Source: Cordylochernes scorpioides
Taxonomy: Eukaryota > Arthropoda > Arachnida > Pseudoscorpiones > Chernetidae
Direction: 5' to 3'
Length of the DNA: 64,000 nucleotides
Assembly (NCBI GenBank): GCA_030710605.1
Contig: CP092880.1
Location: 7,899,356-7,963,355, forward strand
Shown piece after piece: positions 1 through 10,345 of this stretch. Each line of letters begins with the position of its first letter. Position 1 is the first letter of the stretch. Under the pieces are notes generated by a model that was given only the letters and a program-made list of their open reading frames with translations, had not been told where the DNA came from and searched no databases. A program made the translations under genes and the position numbers.

Positions 1-110
1 TGCCATAGCTAGGTTATGGCTTTGTCACCAACCTGAGGCCGCTAGTTGCAGCGACGGTCAATAGATAATGTCTAGCTTTGACATTTAATTTGAGGTGAGA
101 GGTGTTGGAT
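1..110 (+). repeat. Dispersed repeat, terminal part of the 48.8-kb hairpin family
   Basis: Begins with GGCTTTGTCACC and runs through a GACGGTCAATAGAT block to GTGAGAGGTG. The same order of blocks occurs near 13550-13640, 33535-33620 and, as an inverted dimer, at 48811-49030. Its left edge lies outside the window. Non-coding. Confidence 0.7.
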
Positions 111-1459
111 GTTATTGTCAAATATTATTCTATGATTGTAATAATCTGTGACTTAAAATCTGTGGTGTCAGGAATGTATATATATATAGGTAAGAGTTAA
201 TAGAGATGTGTGGTTAGTGAGATGTTATTTTATTGGTAATGTTTACTTAGATATATTTAGTAATTTCTTATTTCCTATTTTAGAAGAGAAGTAATTATTG
301 AGATCCACCAACAAGAGGAGCCCTATGCTTTTTTTAGATCAATTTCCTCCCGGCAAATTTTCCATCCAGGCCTATTGTCTTACCCAGGATTACCTTCCTG
401 TTACGATGAGGTAGTTAACAGGACTTAGAAAAGTTACTTTTTTAAAGTTAAATGCTTCTTTCTATCAGGAAATCTTTCGTTTTTTTCCACGTATCATCTT
501 TCTATAACTTGTCTGATGTAAGACCAAACAACAAGTGGGACAGCGTACGCCAAACGTATATAACGGTTTGGATAACATTGTGTTACATAGCTTATGATAA
601 GTTGAGAATGGAAGAAAGTGAAAATGGTTATCTATCTTCTGATAAAAACTTATCTGAAGATACCTTTTTTGTATATTTAAATTGAGATAAGTTTTTGGAT
701 AATGCAAGGTGAGGAAGTTTTAAGATAGTGTTACCAAGTCATAGCTGCCGTCTTTACAGAGTTCTTAGCATATTTGAACTGCGAGAAAACTGAGATTCTT
801 TAAGACATTGGTTTAAAACTACAATTAATCAAGGTAAGTACTCCAATAATCAATAGTCAAATAGTTTATAAAAGGGAAAGATATACGAAATTTAATAGGT
901 TCTGCACACTTTTTATTATAAATAGACAGCCTCATGCAGCTTGAAGAACTACACTACTATGTGACTTGATTTACATCAATGTAAATAATTAATAAGTTAC
1001 TCTAGAATATAACTCATTGTAAATAGCTCAACTTGATCAACTTTCTCTCCCCACGATACTAATTATTAAAGATAACTTCATTAAAACAATCTTCCATCAT
1101 TGCTTAATAACAATTGTAAATAACTACCTTGTGGTTTTTTTCTATCTGCTTATGTTGTTGCTTATTTGTTTAATGTATATGTTTATTTAATGAGATCTTT
1201 TTCTTAATTGTTTATTTTCTTTTTAATAATTCTGTTACCTACTCTACTACAATATGAATTATTGTAAATAGTGTTTCACGCGCAATTATCCAGATCGGAT
1301 ATAGCGTGTCTTGTTTGCAACAGGTAATAAATAAGTAAAATAAAGGTAAGTACTTATGTTCACAATTTGATAAACGATCCTTTGAATCAATATTAAAATA
1401 CAAAACATTAAGCCTCCAGGGAAAAGTTTCTTTTTTACAAATCATTTATTTACAATATA
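111..1459. other. No gene seen; AT-rich intergenic DNA
   Basis: Short open frames on both strands around 452-707 overlap each other and show no motif. Positions 328-368 match, in reverse, the 5' part of the hairpin element at 48781-48806 (blocks CTCCCGGCAAATTTTCCATC). Otherwise nothing is recognisable. Confidence 0.6.
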
Positions 1460-1739
1460 ATATAATGCGGCTTGTGATTGTAAATTACTTTATGTATTAT
1501 TTACGAACGGAAAAATATGTCTAAGGTAGCCTAGTGGACATGGCATCTGTCCGGTAAGCGGAACACTGTGGGTTCGATTCCCATCCCTGGATACTTTTAT
1601 TTTTCCGTTTATCATTACTCTTCACAATTCATCCTTTTATACCTCATCCAAAAGGTTAGAAATAATCGTTATTTTTCCTTGAAATAAATTTTGAATTTTC
1701 GTTGAAAAGAAACACATGCGGGATAGTATTTCAAATATC
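1460..1739 (+). repeat. Dispersed repeat carrying a tRNA-like core (copy 1)
   Basis: Edges carry TGCGGCTTGTGATTGTA on the left and AAACACATGCGGGATA on the right. The same flanks recur at 5395-5830, 42780-43065 and as an inverted dimer at 50929-51240. The tRNA-like unit sits between two matching tracts near the word GGAAAAATA, so it is probably part of a repeat and not an isolated tRNA gene. Confidence 0.6.
1520..1592 (+). tRNA. tRNA-like sequence, degenerate (repeat-borne)
   Basis: A-box-like TAGCCTAGTGGA and a perfect B-box GGTTCGATTCC are present. The T-arm GTGGG/CCCAT and a five-pair anticodon stem (TCTGT/GCGGA, two wobbles) can be folded. The acceptor stem has a mismatch and position 33 is C, not the near-universal T, so it is probably a SINE head or pseudogene. 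The putative anticodon would be GGT. Confidence 0.35.
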
Positions 1740-1940
1740 GTTTTAAAATTATTTCTTTATAAATCTCTCTAGCTTTTCGGGCAAGAGAACCCTTCTACAT
1801 TAGTAAATATTTACATTGAGCCGCTAATAGAATAAGAATTAAAATCATATAAAATGCTTCGAGTGTTACAGTTATTTTCTCCTGTAGAAGAGTTTTCTTA
1901 CCTGAAAGCTAGAGATATTTATAAATAAATGATTTGTAAA
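1740..1940. repeat. Imperfect inverted repeat with hammerhead-core-like hairpins
   Basis: The left arm (about 1755-1800) and right arm (about 1870-1925) are reverse complements around the blocks CTAGCTTTTCGGGCAAGAG and CTTACCTGAAAGCTAGAG. The sequence reads TGTAGAAG, a short stem, then GAAAGCT, as in other tail modules of this window. Non-coding. Confidence 0.5.
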
Positions 1941-2540
1941 AAATAAACTTTCTCTGAAAGCATAATTTTTGTATTTTAACAAGGAAAATACTGTTTATAA
2001 ATTTCTGTCTTTCTCTCTTGAACACGTATTCTTTCATTTCATCAGTTTTATCGATCTCAAAGGAAAGTAGTTTGAAAATTTATTCAACTTTATTCAACTA
2101 TAAATACAAAGCGCGATGTCCCGCCAAGGACACTGGCGCCCAAAGGAAAGCAATACAAGAGAGAGAGAGAGAGGGAGAATCTATTTATATATCCAAAAAT
2201 ATATGCACAAAGGCATTTACCATATTATTTAAATTGGTTTCAAACAAGCATACTATATACATAGGTAATTTAATTTAAACACATTCAAAATAAAGAAAAA
2301 AGGGGGGAAAAATCATATATATAGCACATACAGTTACAATTATACCTAACACTTGAGATTATTTAAAAACTTTGATATAAATTTACAAAATCTATTGAAT
2401 TCAATGTATGAGTCCCTGCTGGATATCAGTTCTCTTGGATCGGTACAAAGAATACCGTTACTGAGTCTGTAGTCTTGAAATGCTGTGCACTTAAGCAAAA
2501 GATGAGTAGAATCTTGAATGCGGCATCCACTAAAACAGCC
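1941..2540. other. No gene seen; low-complexity DNA with a (GA)n tract
   Basis: A GA microsatellite lies near 2158-2175. Positions 2003-2085 contain one diverged copy of the unit repeated at 2555-2875. The frame at 2018-2278 has no recognisable motif. Confidence 0.55.
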
Positions 2541-2875
2541 CAGATCCTCCGATTTTTGGAAAGCTTTTCCATTATTCCCAATTCCCTTCGTTTCATTTTT
2601 CCATTTTTCTGTCTTTCTCTCTCGAACACGTATTCTTTCATTGCATCAACTTTAACGACCTAAAAGGAAAGTAGTTTGAGAATTTCTTTGAAATTTTTTC
2701 CATAATCCCTAAATCCCTTCGTTCCATGTTTCCATTTTATTCAAATCTCTGCCTTTCTCTCTTGAAAACGTATTCTTCCATTCCATCAGTTTTAACGACC
2801 TAAAAGGAAAGTATTTTGAAAATTTCTTCGAAAGCTTTTCCATAAAATCCCCAGCTTCCTTCATTCCACGTGCAG
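2541..2875 (+). repeat. Tandem repeat, two ~150-bp units
   Basis: Two successive units share CTTTCTCTC, ACGTATTCTT, ATCAACTTTAACGACC-like and CCTAAAAGGAAAGTA blocks. A third copy lies at about 2003-2085. Opposite-strand frames here are artefacts of the repeat. Confidence 0.65.
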
Positions 2876-2919
2876 AAAGCATACAAATTGCGGCCGTTTG
2901 TTCTTAGTACCATCAAAGT

Positions 2920-3115
2920 AACCAGTTAGCTTCCAAATTCTTCTTTTTTACCACCATTCTAATCTGTTTTATTATTCTGGCCCGTTAGGCCATCTTGTGC
3001 GAGGAATAACCCGTGATTTCATTAATAAAAGAGGAGATAATCAGTTTAAACGATTCTTTCATGCAAGACAAACCACAAGACTTTGAGCATACACTTTACA
3101 ACTGACTAAAATATT
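2920..3115 (+). repeat. Direct repeat, copy 1 of 2
   Basis: About 190 bp containing TTTACCACCATTCT, TTATTATTCTGG and GTGATTTC. It reappears at 3650-3820 with small differences; parts recur near 4000-4100. Confidence 0.6.
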
Positions 3116-3174
3116 AAAATTCCATTTGTTGTTTGGGTTTTTGTTCTTTAGCGCCAGTTGATAGATAGGAGGTT

Positions 3175-3342
3175 GTAGCTAGGAATTACCATGGTCCTAA
3201 ATGGCTACCTGGAGTGGTCTATGAAAAAACAGGCCCTGTATCAGTTAAAGTGGAAACTGGTGATGGAAGAATTATTAATCGACATTTAAATCAGGTAAGG
3301 AGCTGTGGAGAAAATGAATACTTGAACATTATAAAGATCTAG
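3175..3342 (+). pseudogene. Ty3/Gypsy integrase C-terminal fragment
   Basis: An open segment reads RNYHGPKWLPGVVYEKTGPV followed by SVKVETGDGRIINRHLNQVR and a stop. This is the usual C-terminal tail of Gypsy integrases: W-x-PG-V, TGPVS, a DGR turn and RH-x-NQ-x-R. Only about 50 residues remain; there is no catalytic core, protease or RT nearby, and the left edge meets unrelated repeat. It differs from the Gypsy at 19-24 kb, whose tail has the same layout but a different sequence. It is a dead fragment. Confidence 0.7.
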
Positions 3343-3520
3343 AATGTTTCATATGATGTAATTAGAGGTCTAAGGATACTGAATTCCCTGAAATAGAGAA
3401 GCGATTGGAAGGATACAACAATTCAAATAAGCTAAAGAAGCGAAAGCATTAGAAAGTTCTAGAATGTTCCATATGAAGTAATCAGAGATCCATGGACACT
3501 GAATTCCATAAAATAGCTTG
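3335..3520 (+). repeat. ~120-bp dispersed unit, 1.5 copies
   Basis: Contains TCTAGAATGTTTCATATGAT, GGACACTGAATTCC and AGAAGCGATTGGAAGGATAC. The same unit recurs twice at 6015-6260 and once at 6620-6750. Function unknown. Confidence 0.65.
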
Positions 3521-3649
3521 CTCCAAAGCTTGCATTTTGTTCTCAAACAATAGAAACTCTTTATTAAACATTGGACTTTTCATCTGTTAGAAGCATATGG
3601 TTAGGCATTATATAGGTAATGAGTGTTTGGATAAAGACAGCGTAAATAA

Positions 3650-3820
3650 ACTTCCAGCTTCCAAATTCTTCCTTTTTACCACCATTCTCACCTATTTTAT
3701 TATTCTGGATCTTTAGACCATCATTGTGCGAGGAAAAACCCGTGATTTCTTTAATAAAAAAGATCAGTTTAAATGATTCTTTCATGCAGACAAACCATAG
3801 GTCTTTGCACACCTACTTTT
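3650..3820 (+). repeat. Direct repeat, copy 2 of 2 (partner 2920-3115)
   Basis: Shares the TACCACCATTCTCACC, TTATTATTCTGG and TTCTTTAATAAAAAAGA blocks with the first copy; both end in a segment rich in ACAAACCA. Confidence 0.6.
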
Positions 3821-4435
3821 CAAGAAGATATTCTCCATGTGTTTCTTCTTTTATAAAAAGGTATATATCGTTGTCTACTGAGAGTTCTTGGTCCGTCTGA
3901 CATCTGACACGATGAAATTAAACGAATCTTGGTGGCAATGGCAGGTCTCCAAGTCAAATATGCCAGTTGCTGAAGGTATGTGTAACAAAATTCGTATTTT
4001 GTTCTCAAACAAAAGAAACTCTTAAACATTGGACTTTTAATCTGTTATAAGCATATGGTTAAACAGTATATAGGATATGAGTGTTTGGATGAAGACAGCG
4101 TAAATAAGGATTTATACTGTCTTCATCGAAATATTCATTGCCTATAACCTACCTAACCATACGTTTCTACCTGAAGAGTTCAATGTTTAATAAAGAGTTA
4201 CAATATATGAGAACAAATTGCGAGATTCTAAGCACACCGTCTTCAACTGACGCTAAAGGACAAAAACTTCAACAAAAATGGCGTTTTAATCTTCTAACTA
4301 GTTGTAAAGTGGGTGCTCGAAGCCTTGTGTTTTTCCGTATAAAATAATCATTTAACCTGAAGAACTCTGGGAGATTGCTTATTCCCTGGACACAAGATGG
4401 ACTCATTTTTATACGCTCATGGACAAGACTTAAGG
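3821..4435. other. No gene seen
   Basis: A mosaic of short repeated words (a CATATGGTTA segment repeats that near 3595). Short frames at 3820-4029, 4138-4347 and 4269-4454 have no motif. Confidence 0.5.
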
Positions 4436-5100
4436 AAGTTGTGCCTTTTAGCATATATATCGGGATTCAGACAATAACTCTGAAAGATACAATCAATGAC
4501 AAAACTTAAGGAAGTTGTACCTTTTAGCATGTATATCGGGATTCAGACAATAACTCTGAAAGATACAATCATGGGCAACAATTAAGGAAGTTGTACCTTT
4601 TAGCATGTATATCGGGATTCAGACAATAACTCTGAAAGATACACTTATGGACAAAACTTAAGGAAGTTGTACCTTTTAACATGTATATCGGGATTCAGAC
4701 AATAACTCTGAAAGATACACTTATGGAATAAACTTACGGAAGTTGTACCTTTTAGCATGTATATCGGGATTCAGACAATAACTCTGAAAGATACACTCAT
4801 GGACAAAACTTAAGGAAGTTGTACCTTTTAGCATGTATATCGGGATTCAGACAATAACTCTGAAAGATACACTCATGGACAAGACTTAAGGAAGTTGTGC
4901 CTTTTAGCATATATATCGGAATTCAGACAATAACTCTGAAAGATACACTCATGGACTAAACTTGAGGGAAGTTGTACCTTTTATCATGTATATCGGGATT
5001 CAGACAATTACTCTGAAAGATACAGTTATGGACAAAACTTAAGGATGTTGTACCTTTTAGCATGTATATCGGAATTCAGACAATAACTGTGAAAGATATT
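4436..5100 (+). repeat. 77-bp satellite array, about 9 units
   Basis: The unit is built from GGAAGTTGTACCTTTTAGCA, TGTATATCGGGATTCAGACA, ATAACTCTGAAAGATACA and CTCATGGACAAAACTTAA. Units differ by a few substitutions. The same satellite is at 47085-47310 (minus) and in a longer form at 59985-61015. The array ends at 5090-5170 with the extra ACAGTGACC.TATTGAAG block found in the long form. Confidence 0.9.
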
Positions 5101-5394
5101 TGATACACAGTGACCTCTATTGAAGTCACACGAGATTACCAAGTGTGTGTGAACAAAATTGTCTCTGTTTCCACCAAAGACTTTCCACTTCCATAAGGTT
5201 TGCCCATGAATGTAGGAGGACACTCTATCGTTGGAAGCGCCTCGGATATTGTAAATATTAATTTTAATTTTTTCTATTAGTGTCAAATAGACATCATTCA
5301 ATTGTTGACATTAAGTCAATAAAGTTGTTTTGTCTGTCTCTCTATCGAATTTTCAAAACCATATGAAGAATAAAAGAGACGCGAAACAATAAAG

Positions 5395-5830
5395 ATACTT
5401 TATCCCTAAGGTTAGAAATAATCGTTATTTCTCCTTAAAATAAATTTCAATTTTTCGTTGAAAAGAAACACATGCGGTATAATTGTCAAATTTCGTTCTA
5501 CAATCATAAACCGCATTATATTGTATTATAAATTACTTTATATAATATTTACGAAAGGAAAAATATGTCCAGGGTAGCCTAGTGGACATGGAATCTGCAC
5601 GGTAAGCGGAACACTGTGGGTTCGATTCCCATCCCTGGACACATTTATTTTTCCGTTTATCATTACTCTTCACAATTCATCCTATCATAATTCATACCTA
5701 AGGTTAGAAATAATCGTTATTTCTCCTTAAAATAAATTCCGATTTTTTGTTCAAAAGAAACATTTGTGGTATAAATGTCAAATTTCGTTCTACAAAGATA
5801 CTGATTATGAAAGAAGTACAGAATGTTTAT
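5395..5830 (+). repeat. tRNA-like dispersed repeat, about two copies in tandem
   Basis: CCTAAGGTTAGAAATAATCG and ATTTCTCCTTAAAATAAATT occur twice (about 5405 and 5697), with the tRNA-like sequence between them. Same family as 1460-1739, 42780-43065 and 50929-51240. Confidence 0.65.
5568..5640 (+). tRNA. tRNA-like sequence with a near-complete cloverleaf
   Basis: The acceptor stem TCCAGGG/CCCTGGA is perfect over seven pairs. T8-A9 are present, as is an A-box-like TAGCCTAGTGGA. The anticodon stem TCTGC/GCGGA folds with one wobble, and the T-arm GTGGG/CCCAT encloses TTCGATT (perfect B-box GGTTCGATTCC). Oddities are C at position 33 and a weak D stem. If real, the anticodon would be GGT (threonine). 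A sister copy inside the same repeat at 1520 argues for a tRNA-derived repeat. No T-run terminator lies immediately downstream. Confidence 0.4.
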
Positions 5831-6014
5831 AAGGCCTATAGAACGTACATAAGTCGTGTTTTTTATTTTATTAAAATAAAGTAGGTAAATTTAGCAGCCG
5901 ACAACTCTAATGATGGCAGATGATGAGATCAAGGTTATTTCCTGACGCCATTCCTAATATTCTTTTGACAAGGATATGAGGGCGCAGTACCTTCAAGCTG
6001 GGTCCTCTCGAAGA

Positions 6015-6260
6015 CACTAAAGCAGAGGACCATGGACACTGAATTCTATGAAATAGTGAAGCGATCGGAAGGATACAACATTTCAAATCAACTGGAGAAA
6101 CGAACACATTAGAAAGACCTAGAATGTTTCATATGATGTAATTAGAGGTCCATGGATACTGAATTCCCTGAAATAAAGAAGCGATTGGAAGGATACAATA
6201 ATTCAAATCAACTAAAGAAGCGAAAGCATTAGAAAGATCTATAATGTTTCATACGATGTA
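6015..6260 (+). repeat. ~120-bp dispersed unit, two tandem copies
   Basis: CATGGACACTGAATTC and CATGGATACTGAATTCC mark the two units; each continues with GAAGGATACAA and a CATTAGAAAGA block. Family of 3335-3520. Confidence 0.7.
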
Positions 6261-6264
6261 ATTA

Positions 6265-6615
6265 ACTCCGACTTTGCCAGTCTCAAGCTCGGATGAAAAA
6301 GGAGGAGGGGGAGTAGTAACAAGCTCACCAAAAAAACCTGGGCTCAGCTGGCCCAGCTGATAGTACCCTGTAAGGGCTCCTAATCCAGGGATACAGGATG
6401 AGCAGTGTTTGTACTCCATGTTAGGAGCGGCTGCCCATGGTATCTGTTCTTCGTGTCAGAGGCGGCCATTTCTTTTGGAGCTAAGTCGGCTTGCCACTGA
6501 GTAGTGCTCCCAGTCTTAATGACAAAGGCAGACACATTCTACTTCACCCACACCATTAACAAGCTCTACAAGCTTGATACCCTAATATGATTGAGTGGAG
6601 ATAAGAAAGAAGAAG
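6265..6615 (+). mobile_element. LINE 3' end (family G), 5'-truncated
   Basis: A GC-richer block with GGCTCAGCTGGCCCAGCTGA, ATACAGGATGAGCAGTG and GGAGCTAAGTCGGC, ending TATGATTGAGTGGAGATAAG. Colinear copies occur on the minus strand at 47880-48255 and 9595-10050. The last ~80 bp are those reiterated at 36310-36915, where the preceding frame encodes a LINE-type C-terminus. No coding part is left here. Confidence 0.65.
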
Positions 6616-6850
6616 AAGATATGATGTAATAGAAGTCCATGGACACTGAATTCTATGAAATAGAGAGGCGAGGTGGCTGGAGACAACATTTCAAATCAGC
6701 TAAAGAAGCAAACACATTAGAGTGTTCTATGTGAAGTAATCTAAGTAAAAAATAAAAACAATTTATCTAAAGAGAGGCCTTCAACCATTTCAAAACAAAC
6801 AACCTTGACCACATCTGTCGGGTGCAAAGTCTATCTTGACCAGTACCTAT
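6616..6850. repeat. ~120-bp unit remnant and unassigned sequence
   Basis: Positions 6620-6750 repeat the GTCCATGGACACTGAATTCT unit seen at 6015-6260. Nothing is recognised in the remainder. Confidence 0.5.
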
Positions 6851-7075
6851 CACGTGCAGCGTGTTTACACCGATATGCCATGGTAGAGCGACGTATGACT
6901 TTGTACTCAGTCTGGGAATGACGCAAATCGGAAGATATGAGTCAACATCAAGTCTGTGTCAAGTTACAGCCATCAAGGGGACAATAAAGAGAACCCTATA
7001 TATATGTCGTATTGAATATGTTTTTATGTTGTATATAAATTCAAGATTACGTGTTACTACAAAACGGCGTCAATA
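6851..7075 (+). repeat. ~186-bp repeat unit (copy 1)
   Basis: Carries ACACCGATATGCCATGG, CGACGTATGACTT, AAGTTACAGCCATCAA and a polyadenylation-like CAATAAAGAGAAC. Two further copies lie in tandem at 7630-8010. Probably a retroelement 3' end. Confidence 0.65.
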
Positions 7076-7080
7076 AAAAG

Positions 7081-7440
7081 GCTACCTGGGAGAGAAAGGG
7101 ACTGTGAGCTGGGAAGAATAGTATAAACAAGAGAGATTTATAGTCATGGCAGTCTCTGATTGGACGTCCTCCCCTCTGACGTCACAATTAGAATATAAGC
7201 TGGAGCTGACAGGGAGGTCCAGACAAGGGAAGACAGCCAGATGAGGAGGTACCCAGACAGACACACCAATAAAGTAGTCATGTAGTCCAGAGCGGTCCCA
7301 GTCTCATCCTTTCCACCCCGAGGTAACCATGTTCCTATGCATGTGGTCTTCATTTGTCTTCACGCTAGTGCGCCTTAACTTCCGGCCCATGACTGCATGT
7401 TGGATGAGGAGCCCACTGTGAAGTTGTCGGCTCCACTATT
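7081..7440 (+). mobile_element. Candidate solo LTR or LTR fragment
   Basis: GC-richer than its surroundings. It shows a promoter-like order: TGACGTCAC motif, then GAATATAAG (TATA-like), then CCAATAAAGTAG (polyadenylation-like) and a TC-rich stretch. These are typical LTR signals, but I could not find paired TG/CA ends or a target duplication. It interrupts the 186-bp repeat family. Confidence 0.35.
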
Positions 7441-7629
7441 TTTTTATTATTACAATATATATATGTAATAAACGAGGCACCTGTCTCTTTAATTGTCCAT
7501 CAGAACGATGCACTGTACATCAACCTAGTAAAAACCTTTACTAAGGATGATATAGAAACTCATTGTGAGGAAATATTTGTAATTTTAAAAGTTTTTTCAC
7601 AATTTTATCATGAATAAAGAGAAACCTGC

Positions 7630-8010
7630 CTATGTGTTACATCTTATCTCTGTTCTGACTGTTATTGAGAGAAGACTGGGGTGTCAGCAAACACCGATAC
7701 GCCATGGAAAAAGCGACGTATGACTTCGTACTTAGTCTGGAAAGGAAGCAATTCGGAAGATGTGGGTCAACATCCAGTCTGTGTCAAGTTACAGCCATCA
7801 AAGGGACAATAAAGAGAACACTGTACATGTGTTACATCTTATTCGTTCTGAGTCTTGTTGAAAGAAGACTGGGGTGTCAGCCTACACCGATATGCCATGG
7901 TAGAGTGACGTATGACTTCGTACTTAGTCTGGAAATGACGCAATTCGGAAGATGTGAGTCAACATCAAGTCTGTGTGAAGTTACAGCCATCAAAGGACAA
8001 TAAGAATAAC
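7630..8010 (+). repeat. 186-bp tandem repeat, two units
   Basis: Each unit has TTACATCTTAT, GAGAGAAGACTGGGGTGTCA or a variant, the GCCATGG..CGACGTATGACTTCGT block and GGACAATAAAGA. With the copy at 6851 this makes three. 186 is a multiple of three, so an open frame (7665-8003) runs through both units, but nothing suggests it is used. Confidence 0.75.
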
Positions 8011-8047
8011 CCTGGTGCAGGCGTGGTGCAAGCTGTACTTTAACGAC

Positions 8048-8238
8048 CAAAAAGCATATCATTCAGACATCCTAAAAAACGCGTACGTGATTAGCTTTTC
8101 TTGATTAATCAAGAATGGGTATCTGGCAAATTATGGAATAATTAAAAATCAACGAGAATAGTTTATATTTATTCCGATAGATGGCGCCAGCCATCAGCAA
8201 TTTTCAGTTGCACGATAAGGAGATGCCTTTTTTTCCCT
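8048..8238 (+). mobile_element. MITE-like element with degenerate terminal inverted repeats
   Basis: Ends AAAAAGCATATCATTCAGAC and, inverted, AAAAAAAGGCATCTCCTTAT match the family best preserved at 46256-46432 (ends AAGGCATATCCTGAC). It contains a TAGATGGCGCCAGCCATC palindrome shared with other copies. No coding capacity. Confidence 0.5.
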
Positions 8239-8935
8239 TCTTAATTAATACACCTTATCCCAGTACAATATCAAATTTGTACTATTTCACCTATGAATCT
8301 TTGTTGAAAATATTGCTGCACCAGGTTGCAGCTTGGCAGACACTTCAACCTTGATTCTCTCCTGTGCCGGGTCTTGTATCTTACCAGAGCGTGTTTCAAC
8401 CATCCTACAAATTTATATAAGCGAATAATGAGATAACTTTAAGTAGCCTTCAGAATCCTTTATTTATTTCTCACATCAAAGAGAATTGTGAAGTCACACA
8501 GCGTACCTAAATACAAATGATGATTCTATAATACATATATTCTGTTTATAATACATATATTCTGTTTAATAAAATAAATAAATATAAAATATAAATTTGA
8601 ATTTAATATATATGAAAAATAATATTACAAATTAAAATAAAATAGGTTCATTTGCCATGATGCAACAATATTTATGAAAAGATAATGATAATTGAAAAAA
8701 AAATCTCTACACAGTTAAAATAGAAACATCGAGCTATAATCGCCATCTATTGAACGTCTCTGTAAGCATGTAACTCAGTGAAAATGATTCAACGCTAGCT
8801 TTGGTAACTTTGGAAGTGTCGTCTGTAGATAGTGATGTTTGTTATTATCAATCGGTATCGATATACAAAGATGTGATTGAAGAGACCTCCCAAATTGACC
8901 AAAGAGTTGTTTTTCTAGCGACAGACAGTCTAGGA
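8239..8935. other. No gene seen; fragment of a repeated coding-like motif at 8310-8400
   Basis: On the minus strand 8310-8400 resembles the METRPVYNTKKE-type segment at 51690-51880 and 15430-15515, but it is broken. The remainder is AT-rich with no signal. Confidence 0.45.
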
Positions 8936-9140
8936 CAGTTTTCGGCAAACTTTTGAGTCGGTAGAATCAAAAATTACAATTTACAAAATAAGTTTGTTAA
9001 AGAGCCACAAAAATATTTTTCTTGCCAACAATAAATAGTACTAACATAGATAATATTTGCATATGAAACTATATAAAGAGACGCAGCTTCACATCCAAAG
9101 TGCCGCATGTGACTTACGAGACGCGGTTTGCTGATCTCTG
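8936..9140 (+). mobile_element. hAT-type MITE with 8-bp target duplication
   Basis: Ends CAGTTTTCGGCAAAC and GTTTGCTGATCTCTG are imperfect inverted repeats of the Charlie-like style. Flanking octamers GTCTAGGA (8928-8935) and GTTTAGGA (9141-9148) differ at one base, as expected of an aged 8-bp hAT duplication. A reverse-orientation relative lies at 47457-47663. Non-coding. Confidence 0.75.
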
Positions 9141-9204
9141 GTTTAGGATTATGGTCCTCAAGAGTACAGGGGCGGCTTTGATTTTATAGCATACTATGAG
9201 AGGG

Positions 9205-9545
9205 GTCCTCTAGCGCAAGTGTCTTCTCATGGAGGTTTTAATGTACAGTTACTGTTACTTCTGCATGTACCCTACATTTCTACTCGGAGAATCTGTATAA
9301 GATTGAAATGTCTTAATAAAGCTTGTTGTTGTTGTACATTGTTGATTACTGGTACTATTACTGTTATTCCTGTATGTACCTTACATTTCTACTCGGAGAA
9401 TCTGTATAAGATTGAAAGATCTTAATAAAGCTTGTTGTTGTTGTACATTGCTGATTACTGGTACTATTGCTGTTATTCCTGTATGTACCTTACATTTCTA
9501 CTCAGAGAATCTGTACAAATTTAAATGGTCTTAATAAAACTTTTT
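9205..9545 (+). repeat. ~110-bp tandem repeat, three units, retroelement tail-like
   Basis: Units share TGTACCTTACATTTCTACTC, GGAGAATCTGTATAAGATTG and TCTTAATAAAGCTTGTTGTT. AATAAA followed by a TTG-rich tail is the style of several LINE 3' ends in this window, so this looks like a reiterated LINE tail. Confidence 0.75.
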
Positions 9546-9594
9546 GTTGTTTATTTTATTAAGCTATTTTTTATCTTTCCACTATTGTATTCTT

Positions 9595-10050
9595 CTTCTT
9601 CTTTCTTATCTCCACTCAATCATATTAAAGTATCAAATTGTGACCCTTGATGGTGTCTGTTTGACAACCATCATGACTGAGTGAAGTAGAATGCGTCTAC
9701 CTTTGTCATTTATTTTACTCATCCTTTTATTAATCTAAATTAGACAAGATCTTTGAGGTTGTGCTCATGAAGAAGTTCAAGAACTCTTCTTGGTTTCTCT
9801 GTACAGGGATCCTTTGTCCTTTCCAATACAATTTAGTATATGTTGGGGAGTGGCCTCTTCGGTTTTGCACTTAGTGCACGCCTTTGTCATTAAGACTGGG
9901 AGCACTACTTAGTGGCAGGCCGACTTAGCTCCAAAAGGAATGGCCGCCTATGACATGAGGAACAGACACCATGTGCAGCTGCTCCTAACATGGAGTATAA
10001 ACGCTGCTCATCCTATATTCCTGAATTAGGAACCCCTACAGGGTACTATC
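9595..10050 (-). mobile_element. LINE family G 3' end, interrupted by a second LINE
   Basis: Minus-strand copy of the 6265-6615 sequence: CTTCTTATCTCCACTCAATC at the low end, CTAAGTCGGC and CATGTTAGGAGC blocks toward the high end. It is split at 9711-9880 by the 3' end of another LINE. The homologous uninterrupted stretch at 47985-48000 shows the empty site. Confidence 0.7.
9711..9880 (-). mobile_element. 5'-truncated LINE (family H) with 11-bp target duplication
   Basis: Identical 11-mers CCTTTGTCATT flank it (9700-9710 and 9881-9891). The minus strand reads CTKCKTEEATPQHILNCIGK and KDKGSLYRE before a frame break, then an AATAAAAGGATGAG tail. This is the C-terminal cysteine/histidine region and 3' UTR of the LINE better preserved at 62640-62895. 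Confidence 0.8.
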
Positions 10051-10054
10051 ATTG

Positions 10055-10345
10055 TATTAAAAATAAAGAAGGCATTTCCTGACCACGAGCACATGTGCTT
10101 TTTAGATGGCAGAGCGCCATCTAGTGGAGCAAAAATAAACAAAACGTTTATTTAGATTGCTCCGTGATATTTGGCCAACCCAATTTCTTGATTTATCAAG
10201 AAAAGCCATCCACGAACGCGTTTCGCGCTGTTGGCGCTCGTCAGCGTGGAGCAGGCTGTACCACTGCGACCAAAAAATATTTTTGTCCCAGTGGCTTCTT
10301 GAGAAACCAAGAAATGGGTATTTAAGGCCAAACTGGCGTAAATAC
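10055..10345 (+). mobile_element. MITE fragment (AAGGCAT..CCTGAC family)
   Basis: Starts AATAAAGAAGGCATTTCCTG and contains GCGCCATCTAGTGGAGCAAA and CTTGATTTATCAAG, as at 46256-46432, but runs into a GC-richer segment and lacks the second terminal repeat. Confidence 0.5.

Noticed and set aside
1520-1592. Functional tRNA gene
   Set aside because: C33, mismatched acceptor stem and location inside a dispersed repeat with a sister copy.
4436-5100. CRISPR array
   Set aside because: Units are contiguous with no unique spacers, and the context is eukaryotic transposons; the same holds for 63681-64000 and 15847-16325.
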